Source: Solirubrobacter phytolaccae (GTDB lineage: Bacteria; Actinomycetota; Thermoleophilia; Solirubrobacterales; Solirubrobacteraceae). Taken from it: a DNA stretch of 64,000 nt. A program made the position numbers and the translations under genes. Where the stretch lies: positions 1 through 64,000 of the forward strand of contig NZ_JAPDDP010000010.1 in the NCBI RefSeq assembly GCF_027587195.1, in the 5' to 3' direction. Positions 43,247-53,622 of the stretch are shown piece by piece (within the stretch, counting starts at the first letter, position 1; the number at the start of each line of letters is the position of its first letter). The notes under the pieces are model-generated. The model did not search any database and was not told where the DNA came from. It worked only from the letters and a program-made list of their open reading frames with translations.

Positions 43247-43568
43247 GTCCACCATCGCTGAAGAAGTCGAGGCCTGGCCGGGCGTGACCGCCGGCCACGG
43301 CGAGCGCGGCGAGTACGCGTTCAAGGTCGGCGCGCGCGAGATCGGCCACCTGCACGGCGAGCGCGTCCTGCACATCGGGCTCCCGAAGCCCGTCTGGCAC
43401 GAGCTCCACGACGCGGGCCGGATCGACTACCACCCGGTCTTCCCCGGCAAGCCGGGCTTCGGCGCCCGCGCGATCCGCAGCGAGGACGACAAGCGCGACG
43501 CGATCGCGATCCTGCGCCTGAACTACGACCGCGTGATCGAGCGCTACGGCCTTCCCGTCCCGACGTGA
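43245..43568 (+). CDS. DUF5519 (luciferase-like domain) small protein
   Basis: This 107-residue protein matches DUF5519: WPGVTAGHGERGEYAFKVG, REIGHLHGERVLHIGLPK, LHDAGRIDYHPVFPGKPG and a terminal helix ILRLNYDRVIERYG. The family is uncharacterised, despite a luciferase label in databases. The ATG at 43245 is preferred; ATG 43236 lies inside a hairpin arm. Its stop overlaps the next gene's GTG start (GTGA), so it is co-translated with the dehydrogenase-like gene that follows. Confidence 0.82.
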   Translation: MSTIAEEVEAWPGVTAGHGERGEYAFKVGAREIGHLHGERVLHIGLPKPVWHELHDAGRIDYHPVFPGKPGFGARAIRSEDDKRDAIAILRLNYDRVIERYGLPVPT

Positions 43569-44437
43569 GAGCGGTCTGGCTGCGGCAGTTCGGCCCGCCC
43601 TCGAACCTCGTCCTCGGCGACGCCCCGAACATAAAGAGGGACAGTCCCTCTTTAAGCTTGATCGACGTCGCGTACGCGAACATCACGTTCGTCGAGACGC
43701 AGATCCGCGCGGGCAACGGCCCGTTCCCGGTCAACCTGCCGATGATCCCCGGCAACGGCGTCGGCGGGTGGTTGGACGGCCGGCGCGTTGTCGCGTCGCT
43801 CAATGGCAGCGGCGGCTACGCGGAGCAAGCGGCCGGGGGCGAGGTGTTCGAGGTTCCGGACGGCCTGGCGCTGGACGACGCGGTCGCGCTCTTGGCCGAC
43901 GGCCGCACGGCGACGCTGCTCACGGACGCGGCGGCGATCCAGCCGGGCGAGCGCGTTCTCATCCTCGCGGCGGCGGGCGGGGTCGGCACGCTCCTCACCC
44001 AACTGGCCCTGCGTGCCGGCGCCGAAGTGACCGGCGCGGCGAGCCACTTCAAGCATGACGTCGTGACCTCGTTGGGCGCCACCGCGACGAACTACGAACT
44101 TAAACGTCCTGGACGTTCAAGTTTGGTCTTTGACGGCGTGGGCGGCGAGGTGGCGCGGCGGGCGTTCGAGGCGCTGGAACCGGGCGGGCGGATGCTCTCG
44201 TACGGGCTCGCGAGCGGCGCGTGGGCGGACATCTCGGCCGAGGAGGCCGGGGCGCGGGACGTCACGCTCGTGCGTGCCGGTCGGCCGACGCGCGAGCACA
44301 CCGAGCGGGCGCTGCGGTCAGGGCTTCGGCCCGTGATCGGCCAGCGGTTCGCGCTGGAGGAGGCCGCCGCCGCGCACGCCGCAATCGAGGCGCGCGCGAC
44401 CACCGGCAAGACGCTGCTCGTGGTTCAGGGCGAGTAG
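43565..44437 (+). CDS. Zinc-independent MDR-family oxidoreductase (quinone oxidoreductase-like) carrying two palindromic elements
   Basis: This 290-residue protein is a medium-chain dehydrogenase/reductase relative, short for the family (about 320). The catalytic-fold half shows IPGNGVGGWLDGRRV and the cofactor half shows ILAAAGGVGTLLTQLALRAGA, a typical AAxxGVGxxxxQLA motif. No structural zinc cysteines are present. Two AT-rich palindromes are inserted in frame: residues 22-32 (NIKRDSPSLSL), before the strand usually reading EVLVRV, and 179-187 (LKRPGRSSL), just before FDGVGGE. The frame is otherwise intact, so the protein may be functional. The GTG start overlaps the DUF5519 stop. Confidence 0.88.
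   Translation: MRAVWLRQFGPPSNLVLGDAPNIKRDSPSLSLIDVAYANITFVETQIRAGNGPFPVNLPMIPGNGVGGWLDGRRVVASLNGSGGYAEQAAGGEVFEVPDGLALDDAVALLADGRTATLLTDAAAIQPGERVLILAAAGGVGTLLTQLALRAGAEVTGAASHFKHDVVTSLGATATNYELKRPGRSSLVFDGVGGEVARRAFEALEPGGRMLSYGLASGAWADISAEEAGARDVTLVRAGRPTREHTERALRSGLRPVIGQRFALEEAAAAHAAIEARATTGKTLLVVQGE
43632..43654 (+). repeat. Perfect AT-flanked palindrome inside the MDR gene (GGGACAGTCCC class)
   Basis: Two 11-base arms (TAAAGAGGGAC, 43632-43642, and its complement at 43644-43654) surround a single A. The element is in frame and encodes I-K-R-D-S-P-S-L, including a TTA leucine codon. The core GGGACAGTCCC differs from the CCTGG-core elements elsewhere in the window. Confidence 0.9.
44099..44121 (+). 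repeat. CCTGG-core palindromic mini-element inside the MDR gene
   Basis: AACGTCCTGGACGTT (44103-44117) is a perfect palindrome around a T, extended by CTT and AAG at the ends. It is read LKRPGRSSL. Its first 17 bases, from CTTAAACG onward, are identical to the first element in AfsR-like copy 1 at 19075. Confidence 0.9.
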
Positions 44438-44877
44438 TCGACCCGCTCGAACCGCCAGGTCTCGGCGAGCCAGCGCGGGACGAAGGCGTCCAGCGCGCGT
44501 TCCAGATCGCTCCCGACCTCGTTGTCCACGACCCACCAGGACGCGACCGCGTCGTGCGGCGCGTCGCCGGCGGCCGGGTCGATGTAGACGCAGCCGAGCA
44601 GCTCGGCCTCGTCGGCCGGGAGCACCGCGTAGTTGAAGGTGATGTGGGCCGCGATCTCGTCCTCGTGGTGCTGGAGGTCGTCGCGGTCCTGCTCGTGGGT
44701 CATCGTCGCCGGCGGCCAGCCCCACGCGTCGCCGTACTTCGCCAGCCGGTCGCGGGAGCCCATGACGGCGGGCAGGTCGATGTCGACGTCGTCGGCGCGG
44801 ATCGGGCGCAGGTGATGCCCGGTCGGCAGGTCCACACGCAGGGGGTGCTCGAAGCCCTCAGGCAGCCATGTATCCAT
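44425..44877 (-). CDS. GNAT-family N-acetyltransferase-like protein
   Basis: This 150-residue protein has a GNAT-like layout: an N-terminal strand (HHLRPIRADDVD), a central strand pair (AHITFNYAVLPADEAELLGCVYIDP) and a later segment (SWWVVDNEVGSDLERALDAFVPRWL) resembling the region around the acetyl-CoA loop. A classical Q/RxxGxG/A loop is not obvious, so it may be a divergent member. It is convergent with the MDR gene and overlaps it by 13 bases. Confidence 0.65.
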   Translation of the reverse strand: MDTWLPEGFEHPLRVDLPTGHHLRPIRADDVDIDLPAVMGSRDRLAKYGDAWGWPPATMTHEQDRDDLQHHEDEIAAHITFNYAVLPADEAELLGCVYIDPAAGDAPHDAVASWWVVDNEVGSDLERALDAFVPRWLAETWRFERVDYSP

Positions 44878-44904
44878 CGTCGAGGGTCAGGGTAAGGGCG
44901 AACC

Positions 44905-45444
44905 GTGCCTGAGACTGCCCTGATCGTGATCGACATGCTCAACACCTACGACCATGAGGACGGAGAAGCCCTCGCGGAGTCGGTGCGCGAGCAGCTGCCG
45001 CAGATCGTGGACCTGCGGGACCAGGCCAAGGCGCACGAGGACGTCCTGCTCATCTACAGCAACGACAACCACGACCGCTGGCACGCCGGGCGCCACGACC
45101 TCGTCGAGCAGGCAATGGCTGGCAAGCACCCGGAGCTGATCGAGCCGATCGCGCCGACCGACCCGCTGCCGTTCATCCCCAAGGGGCGGCACTCGATCTT
45201 CTACCAGACCGCAATCGACCATCTGCTGCGGATCGAGGAGGTCAAGCGGGTGGTCCTCGTCGGCCAGGTCACCGAGCAGTGCGTGTTGTACTCGGCGCTG
45301 GACGCGTACCTGCGCGGCTTCGACCTCGTCGTCCCGACCGACGCGGTCGCGCACATCGACCCCGGGCTCGCCGAAGCCGCGCTGCGGATGATGGAGCGCA
45401 ACCTGCACGCCGACCTGAGGCCGGCCGCGCAGGTCTTCGCCTAG
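44905..45444 (+). CDS. Isochorismatase-family cysteine hydrolase
   Basis: This 179-residue hydrolase shows the Asp-Lys-Cys triad: D10 in LIVIDML, Lys in FIPKGRHS and Cys in VTEQCVLYSA, preceded by a cis-peptide-type VGQVTEQ segment. Family members hydrolyse isochorismate, nicotinamide or other amides. Without isochorismate genes nearby, an amidase-like role is more likely. The start is GTG at 44905, 27 bases from the divergent GNAT-like gene. Its stop codon directly abuts that of the convergent UvrA-like gene. Confidence 0.9.
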   Translation: MPETALIVIDMLNTYDHEDGEALAESVREQLPQIVDLRDQAKAHEDVLLIYSNDNHDRWHAGRHDLVEQAMAGKHPELIEPIAPTDPLPFIPKGRHSIFYQTAIDHLLRIEEVKRVVLVGQVTEQCVLYSALDAYLRGFDLVVPTDAVAHIDPGLAEAALRMMERNLHADLRPAAQVFA

Positions 45445-47835
<2,391 letters not shown>

Positions 47836-47879
47836 TCTAGGCGCGGAGCACGGCCCGCGCTTCTCGATTCATGATCGGC

Positions 47880-48068
47880 TCACGTGACGTCGTAGCCCGC
47901 CAGGTCCAGGCAGACCAGGCAATACGGCCACGGCGGGTTCCACGGCCAGCCGGTGACGTCCTTGCCGCACAGGGCGGTGTCGGGGTCGTCCTCGGGGACG
48001 ATGTGGCAGATCTTCTCGCCGTCGTGCGTCGGGCCGTCCGTCTTGTGCTTCTCGGGGGCGAGGGCCAT
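47880..48068 (-). CDS. Small zinc-ribbon-like protein (DUF3039-like)
   Basis: This 62-residue protein carries a compact cysteine/histidine set: [15 protein letters not shown] and YCLVCLDL, with one His next to the first Cys. The arrangement recalls small actinobacterial zinc-binding proteins of the DUF3039 kind. It starts 5 bases after the carboxylase beta-subunit stop and so probably shares that transcript. The function is unknown. Confidence 0.7.
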   Translation of the reverse strand: MALAPEKHKTDGPTHDGEKICHIVPEDDPDTALCGKDVTGWPWNPPWPYCLVCLDLAGYDVT

Positions 48069-48073
48069 CGCGC

Positions 48074-49579
48074 CTACATCCTAAAGACGCCGTAGCCGAC
48101 GTCGCGCAGCGGCGCGCCCGCGGTGGCGCCGAGGGCGAGACCGAGCACGTCGCGGGTGTCGCGGGGATCGATCACCCCATCGTCCCACAGCCGCGCGGTC
48201 GCGTAGTACGGGTGGCCCTGGTCCTCGTACTGGTCGCGCAGGGAGGCGCCGACCTCGGGCTGGCCGACGGTCTCCATGACGGTCGCGGCCTGCTGGCCGC
48301 CCATCACGGAGATGCGGGCGTTCGGCCACATGAACAGGAAGCGGGGCGAGTAGGCGCGGCCGCACATGCCGTAGTTGCCGGCGCCGAACGAGCCGCCGAC
48401 GATCACGGTGAGCTTCGGGACCCGCGCGCACGAGACGGCCGTGACCATCTTCGCGCCGTGCTTGGCGATGCCGCCCGCCTCGTACTCCTTGCCGACCATG
48501 AAGCCGCTGATGTTCTGGAGGAAGAGCAGCGGGATCTTGCGCCGGTCGCACAGCTCGATGAAGTGCGCGCCCTTCAGGGCCGACTCGCTGAACAGGATCC
48601 CGTTGTTGGCGAGGATCCCGACCGGGTGGCCGTGGATGTGCGCGAAGCCGGTGACGAGCGTCGTGCCGTAGAGCGCCTTGAACTCGTGGAAGCGCGAGCC
48701 GTCGACGATCCGCGCGATCAGCTCGTGCGGGTCGTAGGGCTTGCGGACGTCGGCGGGCACGACGTCGAACAGCGAGTCGGCGTCGAAGTGCGGCGCCTCC
48801 ACCGGGATCCGCTCCCAGGGCGCGGGCGACGGGGCCGGGAGCGTGGCCACGATGTCGCGGACGATCGCGAGCGCGTGGGCGTCGTCGTCGGCGAGATGGT
48901 CGGTCACGCCGGACGTGCGCGAGTGCAGGTCTCCCCCGCCCAGCTCCTCCGCGGTGACCTCCTCGCCGGTCGCGGCCTTCACGAGCGGCGGGCCGCCGAG
49001 GAAGATCGTGCCCTGCTCGCGGACGATCACGCACTCGTCGCTCATCGCCGGCACGTAGGCGCCGCCGGCGGTGCACGAGCCCATCACGGCGGCGATCTGC
49101 GGGATGCCGCGCTCGGACATCGTCGCCTGGTTGAAGAAGATCCGGCCGAAGTGCTCGCGGTCCGGGAACACCTCGTCCTGGAGCGGCAGGAACGCGCCGC
49201 CGGAGTCCACGAGATAGATGCACGGCAACGCGTTCTGGAGCGCGATCTCCTGCGCCCGTAGGTGCTTCTTGACCGTCATCGGGTAGTAGGTGCCGCCCTT
49301 GACGGTCGCGTCGTTGGCGACGATCACGCACTCGCGCCCGCTCACCCGGCCGACGCCGGTGATCATCCCCGCGCCGGGCGCGTCACCGTCGTACATCCCG
49401 TGCGCGGCGAGCGGCGAGAGCTCCAGGAACGGCGCGCCGTGGTCCAGCAACCGGTCCACGCGCTCGCGCGGGAGCAGCTTCCCGCGCGACGTGTGCCGCG
49501 CGCGGGCCTTCTCGCCCCCGCCCAGCCGCACGCGCTCGAGCTGCGCGTTGAGGTCGTCGACCAGCTCTTGATGCGTCAC
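48074..49579 (-). CDS. Acyl-CoA carboxylase beta subunit, methylcrotonyl-CoA carboxylase type
   Basis: From the GTG at 49579 the product is 501 residues, the length of MccB carboxyltransferases. Diagnostic blocks are [70 protein letters not shown] and [16 protein letters not shown]. It transfers CO2 from carboxybiotin on the partner subunit to an acyl-CoA, most likely 3-methylcrotonyl-CoA in leucine breakdown; geranyl-CoA is an alternative. GTG 49579 is chosen over GTG 49585 because the GGAGG site (complement of 49587-49591) is 7 bases upstream of it. Confidence 0.93.
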   Translation of the reverse strand: MTHQELVDDLNAQLERVRLGGGEKARARHTSRGKLLPRERVDRLLDHGAPFLELSPLAAHGMYDGDAPGAGMITGVGRVSGRECVIVANDATVKGGTYYPMTVKKHLRAQEIALQNALPCIYLVDSGGAFLPLQDEVFPDREHFGRIFFNQATMSERGIPQIAAVMGSCTAGGAYVPAMSDECVIVREQGTIFLGGPPLVKAATGEEVTAEELGGGDLHSRTSGVTDHLADDDAHALAIVRDIVATLPAPSPAPWERIPVEAPHFDADSLFDVVPADVRKPYDPHELIARIVDGSRFHEFKALYGTTLVTGFAHIHGHPVGILANNGILFSESALKGAHFIELCDRRKIPLLFLQNISGFMVGKEYEAGGIAKHGAKMVTAVSCARVPKLTVIVGGSFGAGNYGMCGRAYSPRFLFMWPNARISVMGGQQAATVMETVGQPEVGASLRDQYEDQGHPYYATARLWDDGVIDPRDTRDVLGLALGATAGAPLRDVGYGVFRM

Positions 49580-49613
49580 CGCCACGCCTCCTTCCCTGCC
49601 ACGTCGCAGGACC

Positions 49614-49628
49614 GAGCCGCCAGGCGAG
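49614..49628. repeat. Intergenic repeat GAGCCGCCAGGCGAG, copy 1
   Basis: This 15-base sequence recurs exactly at 61349-61363. It lies in the 82-base gap between the two carboxylase genes and is followed by a second imperfect inverted pattern (GAATGCGAGCGCG...CATTC). It is probably a member of a dispersed extragenic repeat family. Confidence 0.55.
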
Positions 49629-49661
49629 AGCCTGCCGAAGAATGCGAGCGCGCAGCGCGAG

Positions 49662-51425
49662 TCATTCGACCACCGCCACGATCTCGTCCCGCGCCACCTT
49701 GTCCCCGACCTTGACGTCGAGCTTCGTCACCGTGCCGTCCGAGGGCGCGTTGAGCGCGAGCTCCATCTTCATCGACTCGAGCACGACCACCGGCTCGCCC
49801 GCCTTGACCTCGTCGCCCACTTTGCGCGGCACGAGCAGCACGGACCCGGGCATCGGCGCCCGCAGCTCCCCGTCACCGACCGCGTGATGGAGCTCATCGG
49901 CGCTCGGCTCGGTGACGTGCCACGCCCACCCGTCGTGCGCGATCCACTCACCCGAACACAACATAAAGGGGTCAGACCCCTTAAGGTTATGTTCGATCGC
50001 GATCGGGTCTCCGCCGTTGACCGAAAGGGTCCAGTAGGACGGGGCGCGGACGCCGCCCAGGCGCCAGCCGTCCACCCGCTGCCAAGGGTCGTCGCCGCGC
50101 TGGATCAGCTGCGCCGAGGCCCAGGCCACGGCGACCTCCTCGTCGGTGAGCGGCGGCTCCGGAGGGTCGAGGGTGCCGATGAGGCTCGTGGTCAGCTCGC
50201 CGGCGCGGACGTCGTCGCGGGCGAGCAGGGACCGCAGGAAGCCGACATTGGTCTCCAGACCGAGGATCGCGGTCTGCGAGAGCGCGCGGTCCAGGCGGGC
50301 GATCGCGGTCTCGCGGTCCGGCCCGTGGGCGATGACCTTGGCGATCATGGAGTCGTAGTCCGTGCCGACGACGCTGCCCGTCTCGACCGCCGCGTCCACG
50401 CGGACGCCGTCCGGGAAGGCGGCCAGCAGGACGGGACCGGCCGACGGGAAGAACCGCAGGTCCTCCGCGTTCACGCGCGCCTCGATCGCGTGCCCGGTCA
50501 GAGACACCTCGATGTCCAGCGGCTCCCCCGCCGCGACCCGGAGCTGCAGCTCGACCAGGTCCAGGCCGGTGACCAGCTCGGTGACCGGGTGCTCGACCTG
50601 GAGCCGCGCGTTCATCTCGAGGAAGAAATGCTGGGAGGGATCGTCGGCGTCGGCGATGAACTCGACCGTCCCCGCGCCCACGTAGCCCGCCGCCTGCGCC
50701 AAGGACACGGCCTCCTCGCCCAGACGCGAGCGCAGCGCGGCGTCCACGACCGGCGACGGCGACTCCTCGATCACCTTCTGGTGCCGGCGCTGCAGGGAGC
50801 ACTCGCGCTCCCCCAGCGAGATCACCTTCCCGTGCGTGTCGCCGAGGACCTGGACCTCGATGTGCCGGGCGCGCGGGAGGTAGCGCTCGAGGAAGACGCG
50901 GTCGTCGCCGAAGCCCGCGGCGGCCTCGCGGCTGGCGGCGGCCATCGCTTCCGGGAGGTCCTCCGGGCGCTCGACGACGCGCATACCGCGCCCGCCGCCA
51001 CCCGCCGCCGCCTTGACCAGCACGGGGTACTCGGCCGTCTCGGGCGTGTAGGTGGGCACCGTGGGCACGCCGGCGCGGTCCGCCGCCTCCTTCGCCCGCA
51101 CCTTGTCGCCCATCAGCTCGATCGCGTCGGCCGACGGCCCGATGAACACGACGCCCATCTCTTCGCACGCCCGCGCGAACGCCGGGTTCTCGCTCAGGAA
51201 CCCGTAGCCCGGATGCACGGCGTCCACGCGCGCGGCGGCGACCATGATCTCGTCGATCGCGAGGTAGGACGACACCAGCTCGGCCTCGTCGGCCTCGCGG
51301 ACGTGCGGCGCGTCGCGGTCGGCCTCGGTGTAGATCGCCAGCGAGCGGATGCCGAGCCCGTGCAGCGTGCGCAGCACCCGGCGGGCGATCTCGCCGCGGT
51401 TGGCGACGAGCACGGAGTCGAACAT
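49662..51425 (-). CDS. Acyl-CoA carboxylase alpha subunit (biotin carboxylase plus biotin carrier)
   Basis: The product has 587 residues. The biotin carboxylase domain covers about 1-450 ([47 protein letters not shown]), a short linker region follows, and the biotinyl domain ends the protein with ESMKMEL and biotinylated Lys553. It makes carboxybiotin from bicarbonate and ATP for the adjacent MccB-type subunit. A nested palindrome encoding [10 protein letters not shown] sits in the linker (480-489). The ATG overlaps the acyl-CoA dehydrogenase stop (ATGA). Confidence 0.94.
   Translation of the reverse strand: MFDSVLVANRGEIARRVLRTLHGLGIRSLAIYTEADRDAPHVREADEAELVSSYLAIDEIMVAAARVDAVHPGYGFLSENPAFARACEEMGVVFIGPSADAIELMGDKVRAKEAADRAGVPTVPTYTPETAEYPVLVKAAAGGGGRGMRVVERPEDLPEAMAAASREAAAGFGDDRVFLERYLPRARHIEVQVLGDTHGKVISLGERECSLQRRHQKVIEESPSPVVDAALRSRLGEEAVSLAQAAGYVGAGTVEFIADADDPSQHFFLEMNARLQVEHPVTELVTGLDLVELQLRVAAGEPLDIEVSLTGHAIEARVNAEDLRFFPSAGPVLLAAFPDGVRVDAAVETGSVVGTDYDSMIAKVIAHGPDRETAIARLDRALSQTAILGLETNVGFLRSLLARDDVRAGELTTSLIGTLDPPEPPLTDEEVAVAWASAQLIQRGDDPWQRVDGWRLGGVRAPSYWTLSVNGGDPIAIEHNLKGSDPFMLCSGEWIAHDGWAWHVTEPSADELHHAVGDGELRAPMPGSVLLVPRKVGDEVKAGEPVVVLESMKMELALNAPSDGTVTKLDVKVGDKVARDEIVAVVE
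49960..49993 (-). repeat. Nested palindrome inside the biotin carboxylase gene
   Basis: An inner perfect palindrome, AAGGGGTCAGACCCCTT (49966-49982), is nested within outer arms AACATAA (49960-49966) and TTATGTT (49987-49993). It is in frame and encodes [10 protein letters not shown] in the linker before the biotinyl domain. The GGGTCAGACCC core is related in design to the element at 43632. Confidence 0.9.
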
Positions 51426-52558
51426 CAGGCGCCCAGCGCGCGGGCGATGACCATCTGCTGCACCTCGTCGGTGCCCTCGCCGATGGTGAGGATCTTCGCG
51501 TCCCGGTACATGCGGCAGACCGGGTACTCCTCGATGTAGCCGTAGCCGCCGTGGATCTGCACGGCCTCCTCGGCGCAGCGCACCGCCAGCCGCCCCGTCT
51601 TGAGCTTGGCCTGGGCCGCGGTCAGCGTGAAGTTCTTGCCCTGATCCTTGAGCCACGCCGCCTTGTAGACGAGGAACCGCGCGGCCTCGATCTCCGTCGC
51701 CATGTCGGCGAGCTTGCCCTGGATCGCCTGGAACTTGGAGATCGGCTTGCCGAACGCGCGCCGCTCCTTCGCGTAGGCCAGCGCCTGGTCGAGCGCGCCC
51801 TGCGCCAGGCCGACGCCCATCGCCGCGACGCCGATCCGCCCGATGTCCAGCACGTGCAGGAACTGCTTGAAGCCGCCGCCGCGCGGGCCGAGCAGGTTCG
51901 CCTCCGGCACGACGCAGTCCTCGAACGTCAGCGGCCGCGTGTCCGAGGCGTTCCAGCCCATCTTGCGGTACGGCTCACCCTGCTCGTAGCCCGGCGTGCC
52001 GTTCGGGACGATCAGGTTGGAGATCTCGTCCTCGCCGGTCTTGGCCGTGATGCAGACCACGCCGGAGATGTCCGTGCCCGCGTTGGTGATGAACTGCTTG
52101 GTGCCGTTGATCGTCCAGCCGTCGTCGCCCAGCGAGGCGCGCGTGCGCACGTTGCCTGCGTCCGAGCCCGCCTCCGGCTCGGTCAGGCCGAACGCGCCGA
52201 GGATCTCGCCGGAAGTCAGCTTCGGCAGCCACTCCTGCTTCTGCTCCTCGGTCCCGAACAGGTAGATCGGCTGGGTCCCCAAAGACGTGTGGGCACAAAG
52301 CGTGATCGCCACCGACGAGTCCACGCGCGTGAGCTCCTCGACCGCCAGCGCGTAGGCGAGCGAGTCCGCCCCGGCTCCGCCGTACTCCTCCGGGAACGGG
52401 ATCCCCATCAGCCCGAGCTCCCCGAGCTGCTTGACGATCGCGTACGGGAACGCCTTCGTGCGATCGAGCTCCTCCGCAACCGGAGCGACCTCCTGCTCCG
52501 CGAAGTCGCGCACGGTGCGCCGGATCAGCTCGTGGTCGTCGGGGAGATCGAAGTTCAT
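51425..52558 (-). CDS. Acyl-CoA dehydrogenase (short/branched-chain type)
   Basis: This 377-residue flavoenzyme shows the family's blocks: FPEEYGGAGADSLAYALAVEEL, GAFGLTEPEAGSDAGNVRT, QFITNAGTDISG, and AEEAVQIHGGYGYIEEYPV. The probable catalytic base is Glu361 in IGEGTDE, the position used by SCAD/MCAD. Isovaleryl-CoA dehydrogenases have Ala there (GAGT), so despite the MCC-type neighbours this is not a canonical isovaleryl-CoA dehydrogenase. A branched- or short-chain substrate is plausible. It heads the operon; the ATG is 6 bases after a TATAAG box, suggesting a leaderless mRNA. Confidence 0.93.
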   Translation of the reverse strand: MNFDLPDDHELIRRTVRDFAEQEVAPVAEELDRTKAFPYAIVKQLGELGLMGIPFPEEYGGAGADSLAYALAVEELTRVDSSVAITLCAHTSLGTQPIYLFGTEEQKQEWLPKLTSGEILGAFGLTEPEAGSDAGNVRTRASLGDDGWTINGTKQFITNAGTDISGVVCITAKTGEDEISNLIVPNGTPGYEQGEPYRKMGWNASDTRPLTFEDCVVPEANLLGPRGGGFKQFLHVLDIGRIGVAAMGVGLAQGALDQALAYAKERRAFGKPISKFQAIQGKLADMATEIEAARFLVYKAAWLKDQGKNFTLTAAQAKLKTGRLAVRCAEEAVQIHGGYGYIEEYPVCRMYRDAKILTIGEGTDEVQQMVIARALGA

Positions 52559-52588
52559 GTACAACTTATACCGAACGCCCGTTACAAA
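52559..52588. promoter_or_regulatory. 30-bp divergent promoter/operator of acyl-CoA dehydrogenase and TetR genes
   Basis: The minus strand has TATAAG (complement of 52565-52570), 6 bases before the dehydrogenase ATG. AACGCCCGTT (52574-52583) is a short inverted repeat, AACG-CC-CGTT, in the centre and is a candidate TetR half-site pair. The gap is too short for long leaders on either side. Confidence 0.5.
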
Positions 52589-53146
52589 ATGTCGACCGCC
52601 CGCAGAGAGAAATACGACCGCCGCCAGCGCGAGGTCGTCAGCATCGCCGCCGCCCTGTTCGCGCGCCGCGGCTTCCAGGCCACGACGATGGACGAGCTCA
52701 GCGACGCGACCGGCCTGCGGTCCGGCGGGCTGTACCACTACATCGGCTCCAAGCAGGCGCTGCTCTTCCAGATCTTCGGCGAGCTGATGGACCCGCTGCT
52801 CGAGCAGGCCTCGGCCATCGACACGGGCACGCCGGAGGAGCAGCTGCGCGAGCTGGTGCGCGTGTGGGTGCGGCACATCGAGGGGCACCTGGACCACATG
52901 GCCGTCTTCGCGCAGGAGCGTCACTCGATCGAGCACGCGCCCGAGTGGGAGCAGGTGCGCGCGAGCCGCGACGCGTTCGAGGCGATCCTCGCCCGCCGCC
53001 TCGCCGACGTCGGCATCACCGACCGACTGCAGCACTTCGCGCTGCTCGGCATGGTGAACCACACCGCCACCTGGCTCAAGCCCAGTGGCCGGCTGACGGC
53101 GGACCAGATCGCGGACGGCTACTGCGACATGATCCTGCGCACGTGA
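52589..53146 (+). CDS. TetR-family transcriptional regulator
   Basis: This 185-residue TetR protein has a clear helix-turn-helix (FARRGFQATTMDELSDATGL, then RSGGLYHYIGSKQALL) and a C-terminal TetR_C_33-type ligand domain (YDRRQ start, HIEGHLDHMAVFAQERHSI). It is divergent from the acyl-CoA dehydrogenase/carboxylase operon with 30 bases between, which makes it the likely repressor of that operon, sensing an acyl-CoA. Its stop overlaps the start of the GNAT gene (GTGA). Confidence 0.92.
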   Translation: MSTARREKYDRRQREVVSIAAALFARRGFQATTMDELSDATGLRSGGLYHYIGSKQALLFQIFGELMDPLLEQASAIDTGTPEEQLRELVRVWVRHIEGHLDHMAVFAQERHSIEHAPEWEQVRASRDAFEAILARRLADVGITDRLQHFALLGMVNHTATWLKPSGRLTADQIADGYCDMILRT

Positions 53147-53622
53147 TCCGCTCCGCCCGTCGCAAGGACGCAAAGGCGCTACGCCGGCTCGACCGTGAGG
53201 TCTGGTCGTGGCTGCACTCTCCGGTCGAGCCGCGCGACGTCCCGTTCGACATCGAAGGCGTCCTCGTCTACGAGCTCGACGGCGAGATCGCGGGCTACGT
53301 GAAGGTCGGCGAGCCGTGGGCGATCGACTCGGTGCGCCACGTGCGCCAGATCTTGGGCCTCGCGGTCGACGCGCGCTTCCACCGCCGCGGCATCGCCACA
53401 GGGCTGCTCGAGACCGCGATCATCCTCGCGCGCAAGGAAGGCGCGCGCAAGCTCATCCTGCGCGTGCTCGGCCACAACGCGCCGGCCCGCGAGCTCTACG
53501 CCGCGTGCGGCTTCGAGATCGAGGGCGTCCTGCGCGACTTCTTCCTCATCGAGGGGCGCTACGTGGACGATGTGATGATGAGCCTGGACCTCACAGCCGG
53601 CGGCTCGTCAGCGTCGTCGTGA
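53143..53622 (+). CDS. GNAT-family N-acetyltransferase
   Basis: This 159-residue protein has the GNAT core: ILGLAVDARFHRRGIATGLLETAI contains the acetyl-CoA loop R-R-G-I-A, followed by the strand KLILRVLGHNAPARELYAACGFEIEG, typical of the ribosomal-protein-type and amino-acid acetyltransferases (given here in two overlapping blocks: KLILRVLGHNAPA and ELYAACGFEIEG). It is co-translated with the TetR gene (GTGA). Its 3' end overlaps the convergent M14 peptidase by 32 bases. The acceptor substrate is unknown. Confidence 0.9.
   Translation: MIRSARRKDAKALRRLDREVWSWLHSPVEPRDVPFDIEGVLVYELDGEIAGYVKVGEPWAIDSVRHVRQILGLAVDARFHRRGIATGLLETAIILARKEGARKLILRVLGHNAPARELYAACGFEIEGVLRDFFLIEGRYVDDVMMSLDLTAGGSSASS

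Noticed and set aside
51425-52558. Naming the acyl-CoA dehydrogenase isovaleryl-CoA dehydrogenase from its MCC neighbours
   Set aside because: The catalytic Glu is at the SCAD/MCAD position (GEGT), not the isovaleryl type.
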